Below are positions 61,174-64,000 of a stretch of 64,000 nucleotides of DNA, one piece after another (position 1 is the first letter of the stretch; each line of letters opens with the position of its first letter). Below the pieces are notes generated by a model that was not told where the DNA came from, made no database searches, and was given only the letters and a program-made list of their open reading frames with translations. Made by a program: the position numbers and the translations under genes. The DNA is from Roseimicrobium gellanilyticum (GTDB lineage: Bacteria > Verrucomicrobiota > Verrucomicrobiia > Verrucomicrobiales > Verrucomicrobiaceae), in assembly GCF_003315205.1 (NCBI RefSeq), contig NZ_QNRR01000008.1, forward strand, positions 310,001 through 374,000, written 5' to 3'.

Positions 61174-62289
61174 TTAGTAGGTCGTCAGACCCAGCGACTG
61201 TAGCAACTGGTCGTCGATGCGGCCGGTGGCGTACAGGCCGTAGTCCTGCTGATAGGCGTAGATGGCCGAGCGCGTGCCGGGTCCGACGACGCCGTCGAGG
61301 GTGCCGTCGTAGTAGCCGGCGCGAGCCAGTTCTTCCTGCACCGCTACGCGAGTTTCATATCCGTACCCGCTGTAGTAGTTGGGGGTGGAGTCGTAGTAGG
61401 CGGGCGCTGACTCATACACATAGGCAGGAGGCGCCACCAGGGAGAAGATGAATACGCCCAGGGCATCGTTGTAGTAGCGGTGCCTGTGGTAGGTCCGGTA
61501 GTAGTCGTAGTCGTACACGTAGCCATTGCTGCGATACCAGTCGTGCGAATGGTGATCGTGGTCATGGCGCACGGTGTAGTGACTGCGGTCACGGTGGGAA
61601 TGCGTGCGGCGGTCGCCGTCGCGATCCCGGTCTCTTACGATGCGATTGCGATCCGAGTCGCGCACTGCCGAGGAGGCAATGTTGCGGCGATCAATCTCGC
61701 GGCGCACGTCGGCACGATCGCGGTCGCGGTTGCGATCATTGTCGCGTCGCGCTGCCGCTGTGGCGATGTTGCGGCGATCAATCTCGCGGCGCACATCCGT
61801 GCGGTCACGGTTGACATCGCGCTTCACGACACGATCGCGATCGCGGTCGACACGTTCCTTCGCCTTTGCGAGGTTCTGTGAGCGCTCAATGGACTTGCGA
61901 TTTGCCGCGGCTACACGATCACGGGACGAGGACGCGGCCAACTGATGGCGCGCGATGTCGTCGGAGCGTTTGCGGACATTGTTATCGCGTCCCTTGGTGC
62001 GCTGCACCGCCAGACGGGTGGTATCACGAGACGAGGGTTTGTTCGCCTTGGGCTTCGGAGAGGATCGTGCTACGACACGTCGGTCAGGTTTCGGGGACGA
62101 GGGGCGGGAATGTGCCACACGCGGGCCGCGGTCTCCGCCGCCCTTGCGCTGCACCTGTTCCTTCTTGCCCTTTCGGTCGCCGCCTCCTTTGCCCTTGTCT
62201 TTTTTGGCCGCCATCAGGTCGCCACCAGTGAGAGCCAGCGAAATCGCGGCCACCAGCATCGCCATGAGCGGTCGGGGTAGAATTTTCAT
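61174..62289 (-). CDS. Arg/Asp-rich exported protein with peptidoglycan-binding domain
   Basis: A 371-residue protein. The signal (AMLVAAISLALTGGDLMAA) is followed by a long low-complexity, highly charged stretch with two near-identical tandem repeats (DRTDVRREIDRRNIATAAAR and DRADVRREIDRRNIASSAVR). A Tyr- and His-rich portion follows (DYYRTYHRHRYYN), with one possible membrane or beta strand (GVFIFSLVAPPAYV), then a C-terminal peptidoglycan-binding domain (VQEELARAGYYDGTLDGVVG and YQQDYGLYATGRI). The charge and repeats suggest a cell-wall-bound structural protein. Confidence 0.8.
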   Translation of the reverse strand: MKILPRPLMAMLVAAISLALTGGDLMAAKKDKGKGGGDRKGKKEQVQRKGGGDRGPRVAHSRPSSPKPDRRVVARSSPKPKANKPSSRDTTRLAVQRTKGRDNNVRKRSDDIARHQLAASSSRDRVAAANRKSIERSQNLAKAKERVDRDRDRVVKRDVNRDRTDVRREIDRRNIATAAARRDNDRNRDRDRADVRREIDRRNIASSAVRDSDRNRIVRDRDRDGDRRTHSHRDRSHYTVRHDHDHHSHDWYRSNGYVYDYDYYRTYHRHRYYNDALGVFIFSLVAPPAYVYESAPAYYDSTPNYYSGYGYETRVAVQEELARAGYYDGTLDGVVGPGTRSAIYAYQQDYGLYATGRIDDQLLQSLGLTTY

Positions 62290-62628
62290 GATTCAGTTTT
62301 TGGGTTGGGTTTTTGTCTCCTAACTGAATCGACGGGCAAGGGGCCGGTGGCATTCAACCCCAGGCAATATTTGAAGATGAACGTGATCGAAAATATCACT
62401 CGATGCATCCATGTGGCGAATGGCACGATGGGGGTGATCGTGCGGAATGCGGGAGGGAGCGAATCTCCAACGTAGCTCGCGAGTCCCTTCGCGAGATTTA
62501 CGTACCCCTCGCGTGCTGCATCAAGCTTCGGCAGAGTGGCTGTTTAGTGTGCCTCGTCAGTGATACGTACTACTCGCGAAGGGACTCGCGAGCTACGTTG
62601 GGCTTCGCGAGTTACGCTTAGCCTTGCT
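62290..62628. other. Intergenic stretch with a 28-bp inverted repeat pair
   Basis: Holds the inverted pair 62468-62600. The region around 62330-62400 leads to the Arg/Asp-rich gene and may hold its promoter. No gene. Confidence 0.7.
62468..62600. repeat. Inverted repeat pair, 28-bp perfect arms
   Basis: Arms 62468-62495 and 62573-62600 (CAACGTAGCTCGCGAGTCCC then TTCGCGAG and its complement). A single identical arm lies at 25564-25591. Confidence 0.93.
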
Positions 62629-64000
62629 CTAACTCGCCCTGCCACCCACCGGCTGCACTTTCGCAGCGAGGGTGTGCAGGCACTTGTCCAGCTCACCGAT
62701 ATCCACGGGCTTGGTGAGGTGGAAATCGAAGCCTGCCCTTTCGCTCTGGGCGATGTCCTCCGCCATGCCGTAACCGCTGAGGGCGATGCCACCTATCTGG
62801 CGCTCGCCGGCAGCGCGGATGAAGGGCTGCATGAGTTGCAGGCCCTCACCATCGGGAAGTCCGATGTCGCTCACCAGCACGTCGAAAGAAGAGTCGCGAA
62901 TGAGTGCCATGCCGCTCTCCACACTCGAAGCCAGCTCCACGGCATAGCCGCGCCGCGTGAGCAGGCGTTTGAGTTGCACAGCGGTGTCCTGGTGGTCTTC
63001 CACCACAAGGAGACGTAGAGAAGCGGGGGAATCCTTTTCCGGCCGCGTGGGTGTGCGCTCCGTCGTGACGCGCTCCGCTGCGGTGGGCAAGCCGACGATG
63101 AACACACTGCCGCGTCCCGGTCCGCCACTGGAAGCCGTGATGGAACCCCGGTGCCCCTCGACCAGAGCACGGCAGATGGCCAGCCCAAGACCGAGTCCCG
63201 TGGAGCGGTCTCCATGCGCCTGCTCGAACGCATCGAAGATGCGGTTGATGCGCTCGGGCGCGATGCCCTCGCCAACGTCTTCAAAGCGAATCTGCACGGT
63301 CTTCTCATCGTCCGCATTCGCACTGTTGATGGAGATGCTGGAGGAGGGCGGCGAGAACTTGATGGCGTTGCCGATGAGGTTGCAGAAGATCTGCTGGATG
63401 CGTGCGGCGTCCGCGACGCTGTGGCTGTTCCTGGCCTCCAGATTGAGCTTCAGTTGAATGTTCTTTCTCTGCAGCTCGGGATGGCAGATCTCCACGGCGC
63501 GCTGCACGAGCGTGTGCAGATCCACATTCTCGAGATGGAGCTGCATCTTGCCGTTGCGGATGCGGGCAAGGTCCAGCAGGTCATCGATAAGCCGCGCCTC
63601 CAGCTGCACATTCCGCTGGATGGTATCGAGCAGTTCGCGGATGCCCTTGTCCACCTGGTACTCCTCGCGGATGATGGCGACGGCGTGCAGCACGGGGGAG
63701 AGGGGAGTGCGCAGCTCGTGGGAGAGCATGGCGAGGAAGCGATCCTTTGCCTGGTTCGCCGCTTCCGCCTCGGCGCGCGCGGCCTCCGCGAGGATGCGCT
63801 TGGTCCTTTCCTCAGCGGCGCGCTCCAGCTCGGCATTCTTGATGGCGAGCTCGCGATTCGTGGCCATCAGTGCGGCTTCCACCTGCTTGCGGAAGGTGAT
63901 ATCCACCAGTGAGGCAATGTGGAAGGCTCCGCTGCTGGCCTCGAACTGGCTGAGGCCCACTTCCACCGGCACCTTGCCGGCATCTTTGCGGCGCACTTCA
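62629..64000 (-). CDS. Hybrid sensor histidine kinase with receiver domain, partial at window end
   Basis: At least 455 residues; the start is not seen and the frame runs into the window edge. Visible order: the end of a PAS/PAC domain (GAFHIASLVDITFRKQVE), a coiled linker, the histidine kinase with H-box AMLSHELRTPLSPV, N-box IFCNLIGNAIKFS, G1 FEDVGEGIAPE and G2 GLGLGLAI, then a receiver domain with LLVVEDHQDT, the phospho-accepting Asp in VSDIGLPDGEG and the Lys in LTKPVD. The receiver at the C-terminus suggests a phosphorelay. Its partner regulator and signal are not visible. Confidence 0.9.
   Translation of the reverse strand, partial: EVRRKDAGKVPVEVGLSQFEASSGAFHIASLVDITFRKQVEAALMATNRELAIKNAELERAAEERTKRILAEAARAEAEAANQAKDRFLAMLSHELRTPLSPVLHAVAIIREEYQVDKGIRELLDTIQRNVQLEARLIDDLLDLARIRNGKMQLHLENVDLHTLVQRAVEICHPELQRKNIQLKLNLEARNSHSVADAARIQQIFCNLIGNAIKFSPPSSSISINSANADDEKTVQIRFEDVGEGIAPERINRIFDAFEQAHGDRSTGLGLGLAICRALVEGHRGSITASSGGPGRGSVFIVGLPTAAERVTTERTPTRPEKDSPASLRLLVVEDHQDTAVQLKRLLTRRGYAVELASSVESGMALIRDSSFDVLVSDIGLPDGEGLQLMQPFIRAAGERQIGGIALSGYGMAEDIAQSERAGFDFHLTKPVDIGELDKCLHTLAAKVQPVGGRAS

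Noticed and set aside
1-64000. CRISPR array
   Set aside because: The many repeats are palindromic, dispersed and unequally spaced; none form regular arrays with unique spacers, and no cas gene is present.

Overview
The window looks like a chromosomal segment of a Verrucomicrobiota bacterium, probably near Verrucomicrobium, Roseimicrobium or Prosthecobacter. The evidence is GC-rich coding DNA, a PVC-type membrane-bound dehydrogenase, a PEP-CTERM protein, a prepilin-like protein with an H-X9-DG motif, a GxxExxY protein, FAD oxidoreductase and golvesin-domain proteins, ceramidase-like hydrolases, and very abundant palindromic intergenic repeats. This placement is inference from gene content. I see no rRNA or tRNA gene, no CRISPR array and no prophage.

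Layout. 1-6.4 kb: an NlpC/P60-like lipoprotein, queE, a GxxExxY gene enclosed by a perfect 62-bp inverted repeat, a Prc/Ctp-type protease and an MBL-fold hydrolase. 6.4-14.8 kb: an FAD oxidoreductase with a golvesin-like C-terminus, a large protein with a PI4-kinase-like catalytic core, small lipoproteins and a GAF protein. 15-20 kb: an ArnT-like glycosyltransferase and the conserved rpsO-pnp pair, each with its own terminator. 20-26.4 kb: an SGNH hydrolase, an RlmM-like rRNA methyltransferase, a DUF2071 gene, a VOC protein and dense repeats. 26.4-30.5 kb: a 1344-residue SGNH / PVC-dehydrogenase / HEAT / azurin-like fusion. 30.5-34 kb: a CHAP-type wall hydrolase between a decayed SDR fragment and an intact SDR gene, an HTTM remnant, and a divergent AraC regulator. 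34-43.9 kb: a thioredoxin-like protein, thrS, small membrane proteins, PEP-CTERM and prepilin-like proteins, an ArsR-SRPBCC operon, and DUF899 with a CPxC membrane protein. 44-52.7 kb: a REP-associated tyrosine transposase between inverted REPs, pectate lyase, DHFR-like protein, and two ceramidase-like hydrolases with a PIG-L deacetylase. 52.9-59.3 kb: a glycan locus with a GT2, a GT2 / NodS-like methyltransferase / NodB-like deacetylase fusion, an ABC exporter and a small Cys-containing protein. 59.6-64 kb: dienelactone hydrolase, an Arg/Asp-rich peptidoglycan-binding protein, and a hybrid histidine kinase cut by the window end.

The most interesting material is (i) the glycan locus, where chain building, methylation and deacetylation are fused in one protein next to an exporter; (ii) the PI4-kinase-like protein, which could be a secreted effector; and (iii) the repeat ecology: a TA-flanked MITE family in three copies, a REP family with its likely RAYT transposase, and several perfect inverted-repeat pairs. 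One MITE sits inside a REP, which fixes the order of events.
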